Part shown: positions 50,284 to 59,082 of the stretch, one piece after another
Position numbering within the stretch: position 1 is the stretch's first letter
Layout: each line of letters starts with the position of its first letter
Source of the DNA: Dactylosporangium fulvum
GTDB lineage: Bacteria; Actinomycetota; Actinomycetes; Mycobacteriales; Micromonosporaceae
NCBI RefSeq assembly: GCF_025137375.1
Contig: NZ_CP073720.1
Coordinates: 3,248,501 to 3,312,500 of the forward strand
Reading direction: 5' to 3'
DNA: 64,000 bases
The notes under the pieces: model-generated
The model's database searches: none
What the model was told of the DNA's origin: nothing
The model's input: the letters and a program-made list of their open reading frames with translations, nothing else
Made by a program: the position numbers and the translations under genes

Positions 50284-51309
50284 TCACCCGGTTCCGGCCG
50301 CGACGAACAGGTCGGTGAACACCTTGGCAAGCATGGCGAGATCGGTATGCAGGTCAACCTCCAGCGAAGAGGGCGACAGGTGGGTGAAGAGCCGGGCGCC
50401 GGCGTTGCGCCGCTGTAACAGCCCTTCCCACAGGGCATTGCTGCGCAGCCCCGGATCGAGCAGGCGGTACGTGTCGCCCTGGTACTGCTGGCGCCATGTC
50501 CAGACGTCGACCGCGGCCGCGCCCTGCTCGCGCGGGATGTCGAGATACGTGGTCAGGGTCGGCCCGGTGTCGGGCTCGTGGTAGGTGCCCGGGTGAGCGA
50601 GGGCCTTGCGGGCGTGCAGGGTGGTCAGCTTGTCCCAGCCGCGCCGCTTCGCCTCCGTCCACGCCGCGCGTTGGGCGGTGGCCTGGTCGACGCCCCAGTC
50701 GCCGTACGTCTTCGGGGTCATCAACCCGGTGGACAGGTCCACCACGTCGATCCGCCGGGACCGCAGGTATCCGTCGACAGCCTCCAGCGTCAGCTGCGGG
50801 TACTGACCGCGGGCCTGCCCGGCGCAGGTGGTCGCGGCACGCAGCGACGGACCGTGCCCGGGAAGACAGCCGAGCTCGGGCACCAGGAGGTCGATGAGCA
50901 GCCGCTTGCCTGGTGTCGCGGTATGCAGCGCCTCGGAAGCCGCGTCGAGGAACTGCTGGACCTTCTCCGCAGAGTCGAGCTTGTCGCGGTAGCCCAGTTC
51001 GTCAGCGATCTTGATGCCCTCGACACCCGGCTGCGCCGCCAGCTTCGCGATGGTCGACACTGCGGCCCTGAACGACTCCGGCCCGGCCAGCCAGCGTTTG
51101 ACGAGGTCCGACTCGATCCATACGGTCAAGCCCTGTTGGTGCGCGGTCGCCACCGCGGCCTCGTACCGGTTGCCGCTCGCGTCGATCGGTCGGTGCGACG
51201 GCACCACAGGGGGCTGGTGCGCCGATTCGGGGCGCAGTCCGACGGCCAGTGCGATGCCCGCGGCCGCCGTCGCCGCCGTCGCGCCGATCACGATCGTTCG
51301 CCGTCTCAA
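50284..51309 (-). CDS. Secreted TIM-barrel-like protein (putative glycoside hydrolase)
   Basis: A 341-aa protein with a Tat- or Sec-like signal anchor (RRRTIVIGATAATAAAGIAL). The body has alternating strands and helices: HQQGLTVWIESDLVKRWLAG, GVEGIKIADELGY, GKRLLIDLLVPELGCLPG, IDVVDLSTGLM, GWDKLTTLHARKAL, AAAVDVWTWRQQYQG, which fits a glycoside-hydrolase TIM barrel with acids at strand ends. It may trim the exported polymer. TTG 51309 is the start: AAGGAG lies upstream and TTGA overlaps the flippase stop. Confidence 0.65.
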   Translation of the reverse strand: MRRRTIVIGATAATAAAGIALAVGLRPESAHQPPVVPSHRPIDASGNRYEAAVATAHQQGLTVWIESDLVKRWLAGPESFRAAVSTIAKLAAQPGVEGIKIADELGYRDKLDSAEKVQQFLDAASEALHTATPGKRLLIDLLVPELGCLPGHGPSLRAATTCAGQARGQYPQLTLEAVDGYLRSRRIDVVDLSTGLMTPKTYGDWGVDQATAQRAAWTEAKRRGWDKLTTLHARKALAHPGTYHEPDTGPTLTTYLDIPREQGAAAVDVWTWRQQYQGDTYRLLDPGLRSNALWEGLLQRRNAGARLFTHLSPSSLEVDLHTDLAMLAKVFTDLFVAAGTG

Positions 51310-52568
51310 GGGCTTCTCCTTCGGATACGGCTGAAGCAGGCCAGCAGCGTGACGACGGTCAGCAGGTATGCGACGCTCGAGGCCACGGCGGCGCCGACCG
51401 CCCCTAACCGTGGGATCAACAGCAGGTCTCCGACGATGGTGACGGCCACCCCGAGGCCGATGGCCAGCGAGGTGAGCTCCGGCCGGCCGATGCCGTAGAG
51501 GTAGGCGGTGATCACGCCGGACACGCCCTCGCCGAGAAGGCCGCCCAGCAGGATCCATGCGGGCACGACGGCACCGCCGAAGTCGGCGCCGTAGATCAGC
51601 GGCAGCAGGGCAGCCGCGGCCAGCGCCAACGGAATCGCGGCCAGCACGGTGAACCCGGCGGCCGGAACGAGCAACGCGCGCGTCCGGGTGCCGGCGTCGC
51701 GCTCGTGCTTCGCGGCGAACACGGGATAGAGGATGTAGTTGACCGCTTGGCCGGGCAGCCGCAGCAGTTCGGCATACTTGCTGGCCACCGCGTACACGCC
51801 GAGCGTGGCGGGGCCGGCCAGAGCGCCGAGGACGGCGACGTCAAGACGCAGGTTGACCAGCGTCAGCACACTGCCCAGCTGGCCGCGCCAGCCGTATCCG
51901 CAGATCTGACGGCCCAGCCGGTAGCTCGCCCGCCCCCAACCGGCGAAGAATCCGTTACGGCGTAAGCGTTCGGCGATACCGATCGCGACCGCCACATCGG
52001 CGGCGACGAGGCCCCACAGCATCATCCAGACGTCGGTGCCGAGCAGCAGCAGACCGCCGTACAGCGGCAGGAAGACGGCCTCTTCACCGACGATGGCGAC
52101 GTTGGCGCCGGCGAGATCCTGGCCCCCCTGCAGGAGCGCCTTGCCGACGGCGACGAACAGCTGGGTGAACACGGCCACCGCCGCGGCGGCTACCAGGGGA
52201 CCGCTCCAGGACCGGAAGAACACCGGGTGCAGGACCGGGGTGAGCAGCAGCCAGCAAACCGCGGCCGCGGCGGCGCCGAGCCAGGTCAGCGCGACGAGGG
52301 TCGGGCGGAGCTGCGGGTCGTCGGCGCGGGCGCCGAGAAAGTACGGCGCGGCCCCGGGCAACCCGGCGGCCGCGACCACACCGGCCAGCCCGGGCAGGAC
52401 CCGCAGGAGGGTGAACGCGCCGACGAGGTCCGGGCCACCGGCCCGGGCGACCATGACGGTGGCCGCGGCGAGGGAGACCAGGGCACCGAGCCGGGCTGCC
52501 AGGTTGCCGGCGACCAGCCGCCGGATGCCCGCGACGCGCCGGGGGGCTCGGGCGATCACCGCGGTCAT
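51306..52568 (-). CDS. Polysaccharide flippase (Wzx-like)
   Basis: A 420-aa membrane protein with about 12-14 spans in the pattern of the MOP superfamily (opening VAGNLAARLGALVSLAAATV). It flips lipid-linked repeat units outward. Motif KYAELLRLPGQAVNYILYPV is typical of actinobacterial flippases. ATG overlaps the Wzy stop (ATGA). Confidence 0.87.
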   Translation of the reverse strand: MTAVIARAPRRVAGIRRLVAGNLAARLGALVSLAAATVMVARAGGPDLVGAFTLLRVLPGLAGVVAAAGLPGAAPYFLGARADDPQLRPTLVALTWLGAAAAAVCWLLLTPVLHPVFFRSWSGPLVAAAAVAVFTQLFVAVGKALLQGGQDLAGANVAIVGEEAVFLPLYGGLLLLGTDVWMMLWGLVAADVAVAIGIAERLRRNGFFAGWGRASYRLGRQICGYGWRGQLGSVLTLVNLRLDVAVLGALAGPATLGVYAVASKYAELLRLPGQAVNYILYPVFAAKHERDAGTRTRALLVPAAGFTVLAAIPLALAAAALLPLIYGADFGGAVVPAWILLGGLLGEGVSGVITAYLYGIGRPELTSLAIGLGVAVTIVGDLLLIPRLGAVGAAVASSVAYLLTVVTLLACFSRIRRRSP

Positions 52569-53836
52569 CGGCCACGCCCCGACAGTCCGAGCGCCGCGAT
52601 GAGTCCGAGCAGCGCCCAGACGTGCCGGAAATGGAGTACCTCGTAGACAACGGCGGACAGCCCTACCGCGACCGCCGCGGCGGCGAGCAGTTCCGGCCGG
52701 GGCACGACCGCGCGGTACTGCGCACCCACCCCTTCGGCGGCGCAGATGCGCCGCGACCGGACGGCCACCGTGGCGATGAGCAGTGTGAGCGCGATCCCGC
52801 CGAGGACCCCGCGTTCGAGCAGCGCGGCGAGATAGTCGTCGTGGGCCTCTTTGACGTACGGGGCCTGGTTGGCCCGCAACGTCGCTTCGGTGCTGGCCGG
52901 TCCGATGCCGAGGATGGTCTCCGTCTCCAGCCAGAGCTGGACGGTTTCGTGCGCCACGGTCGAGCGGCTGCCGCTGCTCTCACGCTCCCGGCCCAGCGAG
53001 TCTCGGATCAAGGGCGAGGACTCCTCGACCCGGTTCACTCGGCCGCGAATGTCTACTGTGGACAACGTGGCCACGACGCCGAGGGCCAGTGCGGCAGCGG
53101 CCGCGACCGCGACCATCGGCCCGCGTCGGCGGGCCAGCGCGATGAGCCAGCCCAAGACCGTCGCGGCCAGTACGGCGAGGATCCCGCCGTTGGACAGGGT
53201 CAGGACGACCGCGGTGACGACCAGCGCACACGCGGCCCAGCGCAGGCCGGTGCGCCGCGGGCGGCGCGTCGCCCGCATCACCAGCAGGCCGCACACGAAG
53301 TAGCTGGCGGCGAGGTTCGGATCGCCCAGGGTCAGTGAGGCGCGGATCCCGTCACGCGCGCTGATGCCGCTGAGCCAGGCGATGCCGGCCACCTCCCCGA
53401 TGATCATGACAGCGGCCCAGGCCGTCGCACTGTATGCCCAGGCGCGGCAGAAGGTGTCCAGCAGCCGGTGGTCGCTGCCGACGGTGGCCACCGCCGCGGC
53501 CCAGCCGAACACGAAGAGATCCTGCGCGAGGGCGATCGCCCCCCGCTCGACGACGCCGGGATGCCCGCTATTGATCACGACGGCCAGCGCGCCGGCGGTC
53601 ATCGTCAGACCGACCGGCAGCGCGTACGGCAGGCGGGCCCGCACCGAGCGGGTCGACGCCCAGACCGTGCAGGTGACCATCGCGCCGACCAGCGCCAGGT
53701 CGACCAGTCCCGTGTTGCCCGGACCGGACGGGCGCAACAGCGGCATGCTGACCACCGCCACCGAGATGGCGATCTGTACGAGCCGCCGGCGCGCGGACCG
53801 GACGACCGGCGGGGCGGTGACGAGGACAGTCGTCAT
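52565..53836 (-). CDS. O-antigen ligase/Wzy-type polymerase
   Basis: A 423-aa membrane protein with about 11 spans and a large external loop (about 285-345: STVAHETVQLWLETETILGI with GP..ATLRANQAPYVKEAHDDY), the Wzy_C/O-antigen ligase signature with conserved HxxxL..LE-G pattern (AHDDYLAALLERGVLGG). Polymerises the repeat units outside. ATG 53836 lies in an ATGA overlap. A longer upstream frame is spurious. Confidence 0.85.
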   Translation of the reverse strand: MTTVLVTAPPVVRSARRRLVQIAISVAVVSMPLLRPSGPGNTGLVDLALVGAMVTCTVWASTRSVRARLPYALPVGLTMTAGALAVVINSGHPGVVERGAIALAQDLFVFGWAAAVATVGSDHRLLDTFCRAWAYSATAWAAVMIIGEVAGIAWLSGISARDGIRASLTLGDPNLAASYFVCGLLVMRATRRPRRTGLRWAACALVVTAVVLTLSNGGILAVLAATVLGWLIALARRRGPMVAVAAAAALALGVVATLSTVDIRGRVNRVEESSPLIRDSLGRERESSGSRSTVAHETVQLWLETETILGIGPASTEATLRANQAPYVKEAHDDYLAALLERGVLGGIALTLLIATVAVRSRRICAAEGVGAQYRAVVPRPELLAAAAVAVGLSAVVYEVLHFRHVWALLGLIAALGLSGRGR

Positions 53837-54987
53837 GCCACCACGCCGGCCGCATCCGGGGCACCAGCCGGCTCGTTCCCGTCCGCCGCGTCGGACGGTT
53901 GTGGTGGATCCGCCGGACCCGGCTGCCCGGCGGCCGTGCTGTCCTCCTCGCCGATGCCGTCGGAGCGCACGATCGCCACGAGCAGATCCAGATGGGCACG
54001 GGCGAAATCGGGGTGATCGGCGGTGGCGGCGATCTCCGCGACTCCGGCGATCAGCAGGTCGCGCCACCGCTCTCCGGAGACGCCGAGCCGCTCGAGCGCA
54101 CCGGACACGTGCTCGCGCACCAGCGCGCCGAACCAGCCCCGGCCGGCCACCGCGTGCGCGATTCCGGCCCCCCAACGGTCGGCGTAGAGCCCGCGATGCC
54201 CGGGCACCCGCGCGCCCGGCCGCACGTGCCGGTCGAGGTAGAGCGCGTAGCTGACGGCGAAGCGGGCGACGTCGCGCAACGGCTCGCCGGCCAGGTCGCC
54301 GCATTCCCAGTCCACCACCCCGACGACCCGCCCGCGGTCGACAAGCAGGTTGCCGAACCAGTAGTCGCCGTGCACCACGGTCCGCGGAGTGTGTTCGCCG
54401 GCGAGGCGGCCGGCCGCCGTCGCCAGCCGCGCGCGCAGCATCGCGACGTCGGGATGGTCCGCGAACCGGGCCTCGATCGCATCCAGACAGTCGGCGAGCA
54501 GCGTGACCGGGCCGGGCTGACCGGCGGTGCGTCGCTGGAGGTCGGCGAGCCAGTCGCCGGCGGCCGTGAAGTCGGCACGGACCCGGCGCTGCCGGGCGGT
54601 GTGTCGCCAGGCGTGGTAGCGCACGGCCATCTGCGTGCCGACCAGCGCGGTGCTCGCCAGGGCGGGCAACGCGCCGGACGCGAGATAGCCGATCGGCCGG
54701 GGCAGTGTCGTGGCAAGTCGCCCGAGCCCGAGATCGGCCAGCTGGCGCAGCAGCGTTCCCTCGTTCTGGACGACCTGTGCCGCGTCGCGGGTCGTCGGGA
54801 CCTTGATGACGAACGAGGGCCCGTAGTCGTCCAGCAGGATCAAGGTGATCTTCGCGTTCGGGTTCCGCGACCCGGCCAGGAGCACCACCCGCGTGCCCGG
54901 GCGGTCCAGCAACTGGGCCAGTTGCGGCTGCTCGCGACCCAGGGGCGCGGGAATCTCCGTGGTGATCTCGGTGCTCGGCATCCTCAT
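53833..54987 (-). CDS. APH-type phosphotransferase in the polysaccharide operon
   Basis: A 384-aa kinase-fold protein. Nucleotide-binding lysine K62 (FVIKVP), catalytic HGDYWFGN at 206-213 and metal DWE at 226-228, as in aminoglycoside/choline kinases. Context argues for phosphorylating a sugar, lipid-linked intermediate or small alcohol in polymer assembly rather than an antibiotic. The last 40 residues are Pro/Ala/Asp-rich. ATGA overlaps at both ends. Confidence 0.82.
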   Translation of the reverse strand: MRMPSTEITTEIPAPLGREQPQLAQLLDRPGTRVVLLAGSRNPNAKITLILLDDYGPSFVIKVPTTRDAAQVVQNEGTLLRQLADLGLGRLATTLPRPIGYLASGALPALASTALVGTQMAVRYHAWRHTARQRRVRADFTAAGDWLADLQRRTAGQPGPVTLLADCLDAIEARFADHPDVAMLRARLATAAGRLAGEHTPRTVVHGDYWFGNLLVDRGRVVGVVDWECGDLAGEPLRDVARFAVSYALYLDRHVRPGARVPGHRGLYADRWGAGIAHAVAGRGWFGALVREHVSGALERLGVSGERWRDLLIAGVAEIAATADHPDFARAHLDLLVAIVRSDGIGEEDSTAAGQPGPADPPQPSDAADGNEPAGAPDAAGVVA

Positions 54988-55403
54988 CGGGTACCGACCA
55001 CCAGGCGGTCACCGGCCGGCACCCGGGCCAGGAGCCGAGGGTACCGCTGCACGAGCCGCATGGCGGTCCACAGCGGAGCGTGCAGCCGGATCACGCCGCT
55101 GGGCACGGTCAGCACCGTGTGGGCGGTCCAGCGCAGCGAGCCCAACGTCACCTGGGTGATCGCGACCGGCGTGACCAGCGACGGCATGGCCACGTACTCG
55201 GCGTGGATCCGCAGTCCGGCCCGCCACGCGAGCGTGCGCAGCCGCCGGCCGCCGACCAGCGCCACCCCGGTACCCGCGGGAAGGGCGCGAACCTGCCGCA
55301 CAGCGTCCCGGCGCCGGTCGACGCGGATCATGACCGCGCCGGCCGGCACCAGCAGCCGCCAGCGCTCGTCGGGGCTTTCCTCGAGGCTTTCTCCGCCGGA
55401 CAC
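54984..55403 (-). CDS. Unknown small protein of the polysaccharide operon
   Basis: A 139-aa protein, MSGGESLEESPDERWRLLVP..., with GVALVGGRRLRTLAWRAGLR, then HAEYVAMPSLVTPVAITQVT and LLARVPAGDRLVVGTR. It resembles the N-terminal segment found in some actinobacterial methyltransferase- or kinase-linked operons (WRLLLPA.G.. opening), but no motif allows a function. Sits nine bases after the RtcB-like gene and overlaps the kinase gene. Confidence 0.65.
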   Translation of the reverse strand: MSGGESLEESPDERWRLLVPAGAVMIRVDRRRDAVRQVRALPAGTGVALVGGRRLRTLAWRAGLRIHAEYVAMPSLVTPVAITQVTLGSLRWTAHTVLTVPSGVIRLHAPLWTAMRLVQRYPRLLARVPAGDRLVVGTR

Positions 55404-55412
55404 CGGATCTCC

Positions 55413-56834
55413 TCAGTTGAGTACCGCGAGGGGGCGCAGCCGGGCGACCGGCCGCACCAGGCCGTGATCCACCAGCACGCCGAGCGCCGCGTTGACCCCG
55501 TTGTCGTCGAAATGGCGGACGCGGACCGCAGCGGCGCCGTCGTAGCCGAACCGCAGGGTTTCGTGCCCGTCGGGATGCTCGGCGGAAAGCCCCTTCTCGG
55601 CGAAGTCGGCGACCAGCGTGCCCGCGCCGTGACAGGCCGAGTGGAGACTGGCCTCCGCCTTCGGCCCGGCCACCGCGAGGTACGAGGACGTCCTGGAGGT
55701 CCCCGGCAGCAGGACCGCCTGGCCCGTCTCGGCGAACACGGTGCCGGGGGCACAACGTTCGGCCGGGAACGCCCGGCACGAGTTGTGCCGATGCACGACG
55801 GCGGTCCGGTCGCCGACCTCCTCCTCGTAGATGGAGTTGTGTGGCGAGTCGACGACCAGCCGGCCGCCGGTGCCACCGAAGACCGTCGCGGCGATCTTCT
55901 TCAATGCCGCGTACGTCGCCGTCCGGAAGGCGAAGCCGTAGTTCATCGCCGCCGCGTTGGCCAGCATCAGCCGCTGCCCCTCTTCGCTGTCCCGGGACAC
56001 CGGCGGGCACCCGTCGGTGAAGTACAGCGCGAGCCGTTCCCGCAGTTGCCGGTACGAACGGGCCGTCGCCAGGTGGTAGAGGGGCTTCTGCACCGCCATC
56101 GCCATCCGCAGGTGCCGCGGGTAGTGCTTGCGGCGCCCGAACAACGCACCGATCTCACCGGTCAGCACGCCGCCGCCGGCGTGGTACTGCAACGTCAACT
56201 GCCCTTGGCGTACGCCCAGCAGCTCGGCCGCCCGTGGGTCGAAGACCTCTTCGACGACCTGCAACTCGACGAAGTGGTTGGACGGGCCGACCGTGCCGAA
56301 GCGCAGCCGGGCGAGTTGGTACGCCAGCGACGGAAGCTCCCGCGCCAGCCGGTCGGCACCGCCGTACCGGTCGAGATCGAGCCGGCCGAACTCCTCCACA
56401 CGGGCCAGCTCACCGGCGTCGACCTCGAACCGTTCGGCGGCGAAGTACGATCCCTCGACCGCAGCCCGCCGCACCTCGTGCGTCGACAGCTCGCGCAGGT
56501 TGCGTGCCGGGTACGGGTACCGCTCCCGGACCCGCCGGTAGAACTCGATGACGCCGGCCACCCCGGGCCGCTCGCAGTCCAGGGCCAGCAGTGCCATGCC
56601 GCAGTTCACCGATGCGGACGTCAGGGTCGGACGGATGGTGCCGGCCGTCGCGACCGCCACCGACGACGGAAGCTCCATGGTGGACTTGTGATGGAAGTCC
56701 GGCAGCACGACCGGCGGCGCGGCGAGATCGGCGTCGGCGACCTGGGCCGTCAGTTCAGCGAGGACGGTCGCGTCGGCCGGCAGGCGCGGGCCGTCGAAGA
56801 CCCGTGGTTCACGGCCGATCAGGGTCAGTTCCAT
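55413..56834 (-). CDS. Divergent RtcB-like protein in the polysaccharide operon
   Basis: A 473-aa protein with the RtcB (RNA 3'-phosphate/5'-OH ligase) plan but altered centre. Recognisable: PDFHHK (H48), SVNCGM at 75-80 (RtcB: DIGCGM; the metal Asp is replaced, C78 kept), GPSNHFVE (N186, H187), YHAGGG (H218), NAAAMNYGFAFR (293-304), SPHNS (H332, N333), VHRHNSCRAFP at 348-357 (RtcB: HRKGATRAFP; H349 is the guanylylated histidine position, lysine and glycine changed), LLPGTSRTSSY and CHGAG at 401-405. Known RtcB repairs RNA; here it sits among glycosyl genes with 10-base overlap to GT4. Activity uncertain. Confidence 0.8.
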   Translation of the reverse strand: MELTLIGREPRVFDGPRLPADATVLAELTAQVADADLAAPPVVLPDFHHKSTMELPSSVAVATAGTIRPTLTSASVNCGMALLALDCERPGVAGVIEFYRRVRERYPYPARNLRELSTHEVRRAAVEGSYFAAERFEVDAGELARVEEFGRLDLDRYGGADRLARELPSLAYQLARLRFGTVGPSNHFVELQVVEEVFDPRAAELLGVRQGQLTLQYHAGGGVLTGEIGALFGRRKHYPRHLRMAMAVQKPLYHLATARSYRQLRERLALYFTDGCPPVSRDSEEGQRLMLANAAAMNYGFAFRTATYAALKKIAATVFGGTGGRLVVDSPHNSIYEEEVGDRTAVVHRHNSCRAFPAERCAPGTVFAETGQAVLLPGTSRTSSYLAVAGPKAEASLHSACHGAGTLVADFAEKGLSAEHPDGHETLRFGYDGAAAVRVRHFDDNGVNAALGVLVDHGLVRPVARLRPLAVLN

Positions 56835-58093
56835 GTGCTTCTCCCGCGGTAGGTGTGATCAAGCGCGGCGCCGAGCGTCTGGGGCGTGTACCGCTGGTCG
56901 AGACGTTCCCGAGCGGTCCGGGCCATCCGTGCGGCCTCGGCCGGCTCCTCGAGCAGGTACCGGATCGCCCGGCCGAGCGGCGCGGCAGTCCCCGGCGGCA
57001 CCAGCAGGCCCGTCTCGCCGGGCACGACGACTTCCGGCACCGCGTTGACCGCGGTCGCCACCACCGGCACCCCGGCGCCGATGGCCTCGATCAGCACGCA
57101 CGGCAGCCCCTCGTACCGGCTGGCCAGGGCGAACACGTCGAAGGCCGGCAGCAGGTCGGCGACGTCTTCGCGGTGTCCCAGCAGGCAGAACCGGTCGGCC
57201 ACGCCGCGCTTGCGGGCTCGCGCCAGCAGCTGCTCGCGCAGCGGCCCGTCACCGATCCACACGCCCCACACGTCGTCACCCGTCGCGGCGAGCGCGTCGA
57301 TCCACAGCTCCGGCGCCTTCTGATAGTCCACCCGGCCGACCGTGCCGACCAGCCGGACCCCGGTCGGCAGGCCGAGCCTCCGGCGGGCCAGCCCGCGTGC
57401 GGCCGGGCTGAACTGGAGGTCGGCACTGTCGACCGCGGGTGGGATGGTCCGAATACCGTCCGGTGGGGCGAGCCCGAGCCGGATCGCCTGTGCCGCGACC
57501 GCGCTGCCGACCGCGAGGAACGCGTGTGTCCGCCGGGCCAGATACCGCTCCGCGCGCACGTACGCGGCCCGCAGCCATCGCGGCTGGAACTCGTGGAACG
57601 GGAAGCCGTGGAAGGTGTGCACGATCCGTGCCACGCCGGCCCGCGATGCCGCGATCCGGCCCAGCGCACCGGCTTTCGCGCTGTGCGTGTGCACCACGTC
57701 ATAGCCGCCTTCGGCCAGCAGTTGGGTCAGTGTGCGTCGGGTGGCCGCGTCGCGCCTCGGGGAGATCTGCGGTACCAGCGTGGACACCCGCATCACCTGC
57801 AGGCCGGCCTTGAAGGCGTCGAGGAGCAGGTCGCCTCTCGGCGCGTCGTCCACCGCGTCGGTGCCCACCAGCACCGTCGGTTCCGGCGTGCCACGCACTC
57901 CCCGGGACGCGCCCGGAGTGTCGGCCGCGCCGGTGATCCCGTGTCCTCCGGCGATGACCGTGATGTCGTACCGGTGCGGATCCAGAGCCAGCGCACCGCG
58001 CAGGCTCACCCCGCCCGCGCCGGCCGCCATTCGCGTGATCACCGTCGCGACCTTGACCCGTCTGTCGCCCACGTGGGATCCCTTCGTGTTCAT
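56825..58093 (-). CDS. Glycosyltransferase family 4
   Basis: A 422-aa GT-B enzyme. The C-terminal donor site shows GTVGRVDYQKAPELWIDALA, VWIGDGPL, LGHREDVADLLPAFDVFALA and SRYEGLPCVLIEAIGAGVPV (E-x7-E). Acceptor half: VVHTHSAKAGALGRIAASRA. It would add a sugar to the lipid-linked repeat unit in the cytosol. ATG 58093 follows GAGGTGG. A single GT plus the initiating transferase suggests either a short repeat or GT genes elsewhere. Confidence 0.9.
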   Translation of the reverse strand: MNTKGSHVGDRRVKVATVITRMAAGAGGVSLRGALALDPHRYDITVIAGGHGITGAADTPGASRGVRGTPEPTVLVGTDAVDDAPRGDLLLDAFKAGLQVMRVSTLVPQISPRRDAATRRTLTQLLAEGGYDVVHTHSAKAGALGRIAASRAGVARIVHTFHGFPFHEFQPRWLRAAYVRAERYLARRTHAFLAVGSAVAAQAIRLGLAPPDGIRTIPPAVDSADLQFSPAARGLARRRLGLPTGVRLVGTVGRVDYQKAPELWIDALAATGDDVWGVWIGDGPLREQLLARARKRGVADRFCLLGHREDVADLLPAFDVFALASRYEGLPCVLIEAIGAGVPVVATAVNAVPEVVVPGETGLLVPPGTAAPLGRAIRYLLEEPAEAARMARTARERLDQRYTPQTLGAALDHTYRGRSTWN

Positions 58094-58107
58094 GTCGTCA
58101 ATCCACC

Positions 58108-59082
58108 TCACACTGCCAAGCCGCACAGGTCCGCGGCCGAGATCGTGTCGCCGTCGCCCACCCGCACCCGCAGGCAGGGCAACCGTTCCGCGTAGCCGGC
58201 GGCGATCCGCTCGATCGGCGGGTGCGCCGGACCGTGACCGGTCGCCAATGCGAGGGTCGCCGCGAACGCCCAGTACCGGCGTAGCTCGCCCGCCGCGTAC
58301 GTGCCGGCGATCAGGGACCGTGCCGCCTGGTCCGGCGGCAGGTGCTCGACCTCGGTCCGGGGGCCGCGTTCCAGCACCACCAACCGGTCCGGTTCCAGTA
58401 CCGGCTCGCGCGCGGACAGGGCCACCTCGACCCGCCCGTGCGAGGTGCGGTCCCGGTTCGTACGGGCGCCAGGTGCGTCGGTACGGAGTGGTTCAGCGAC
58501 GCCGAAGCAGCGCGACCGGTCGGCGCAGCACAGGTTGTCGGCGGTCGCCACCGCCCCGGCGTCGAGGGCGTTGAGCAACACGGTCGACTTGCCCACCCCG
58601 CCGGGCCCGGCGAACAGCGGCGTGGCCGACCCGGCCCGCAGTACCGAGGCGTGCAGCGGCACCCGCTCTTGCCAGCCGGCCCGCCACAGCACCGGGTAGT
58701 GCACCAACATCTGCCCGGCCAGCAGCCCGAAACGCGTGCCCAGCAACAGGTTCGCGGCCCGCAGCGAACGGCTCGGCCGGTACCGTGCCACGACCTCCAG
58801 CGTCTCGCCGCCGCGGACCATCAGGTCGAAGCCGGAGCCGCCGGCGTTGGTCAGCACGGTCGTCGTGCCGTCGGACCACGCGCCGCGGGTGACCAGCCGC
58901 AGGCCCCGCACCGGCATCGCCGTCGCGCCCGCTTCGACGCGCAGCCGAACCGTCGGCTCGGCCGCGCCACGTGTCGGTTCCCGAGTTTGCCCTGCCGCGC
59001 CCAGCGCGCGGACGACCAGCCGGTTGACCCACGGCAGCTCGGTGTCGACGTCCACCACCTCACCGGCGGAGTGGTAGCGCAT
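58108..59082 (-). CDS. HPr-kinase-like P-loop protein
   Basis: A 324-aa protein: an N-terminal beta-rich half, then a P-loop GPGGVGKST at 159-167 within the HPrK C-terminal fold (HASVLRAGSATPLFAGPGGV, AVATADNLCC with the following acid). Lacks the HPr-binding part of true HPr kinase. HprK-like proteins without HPr occur with peptide-modification and exopolysaccharide genes; substrate unknown. ATG overlaps the dehydratase stop by one base (TGATG). Confidence 0.78.
   Translation of the reverse strand: MRYHSAGEVVDVDTELPWVNRLVVRALGAAGQTREPTRGAAEPTVRLRVEAGATAMPVRGLRLVTRGAWSDGTTTVLTNAGGSGFDLMVRGGETLEVVARYRPSRSLRAANLLLGTRFGLLAGQMLVHYPVLWRAGWQERVPLHASVLRAGSATPLFAGPGGVGKSTVLLNALDAGAVATADNLCCADRSRCFGVAEPLRTDAPGARTNRDRTSHGRVEVALSAREPVLEPDRLVVLERGPRTEVEHLPPDQAARSLIAGTYAAGELRRYWAFAATLALATGHGPAHPPIERIAAGYAERLPCLRVRVGDGDTISAADLCGLAV

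Noticed and set aside
52565..55012. 815-codon frame as one long gene
   Set aside because: The part before 53836 is Arg-rich shadow of the APH-type kinase gene; the polymerase starts at ATG 53836 in an ATGA overlap.
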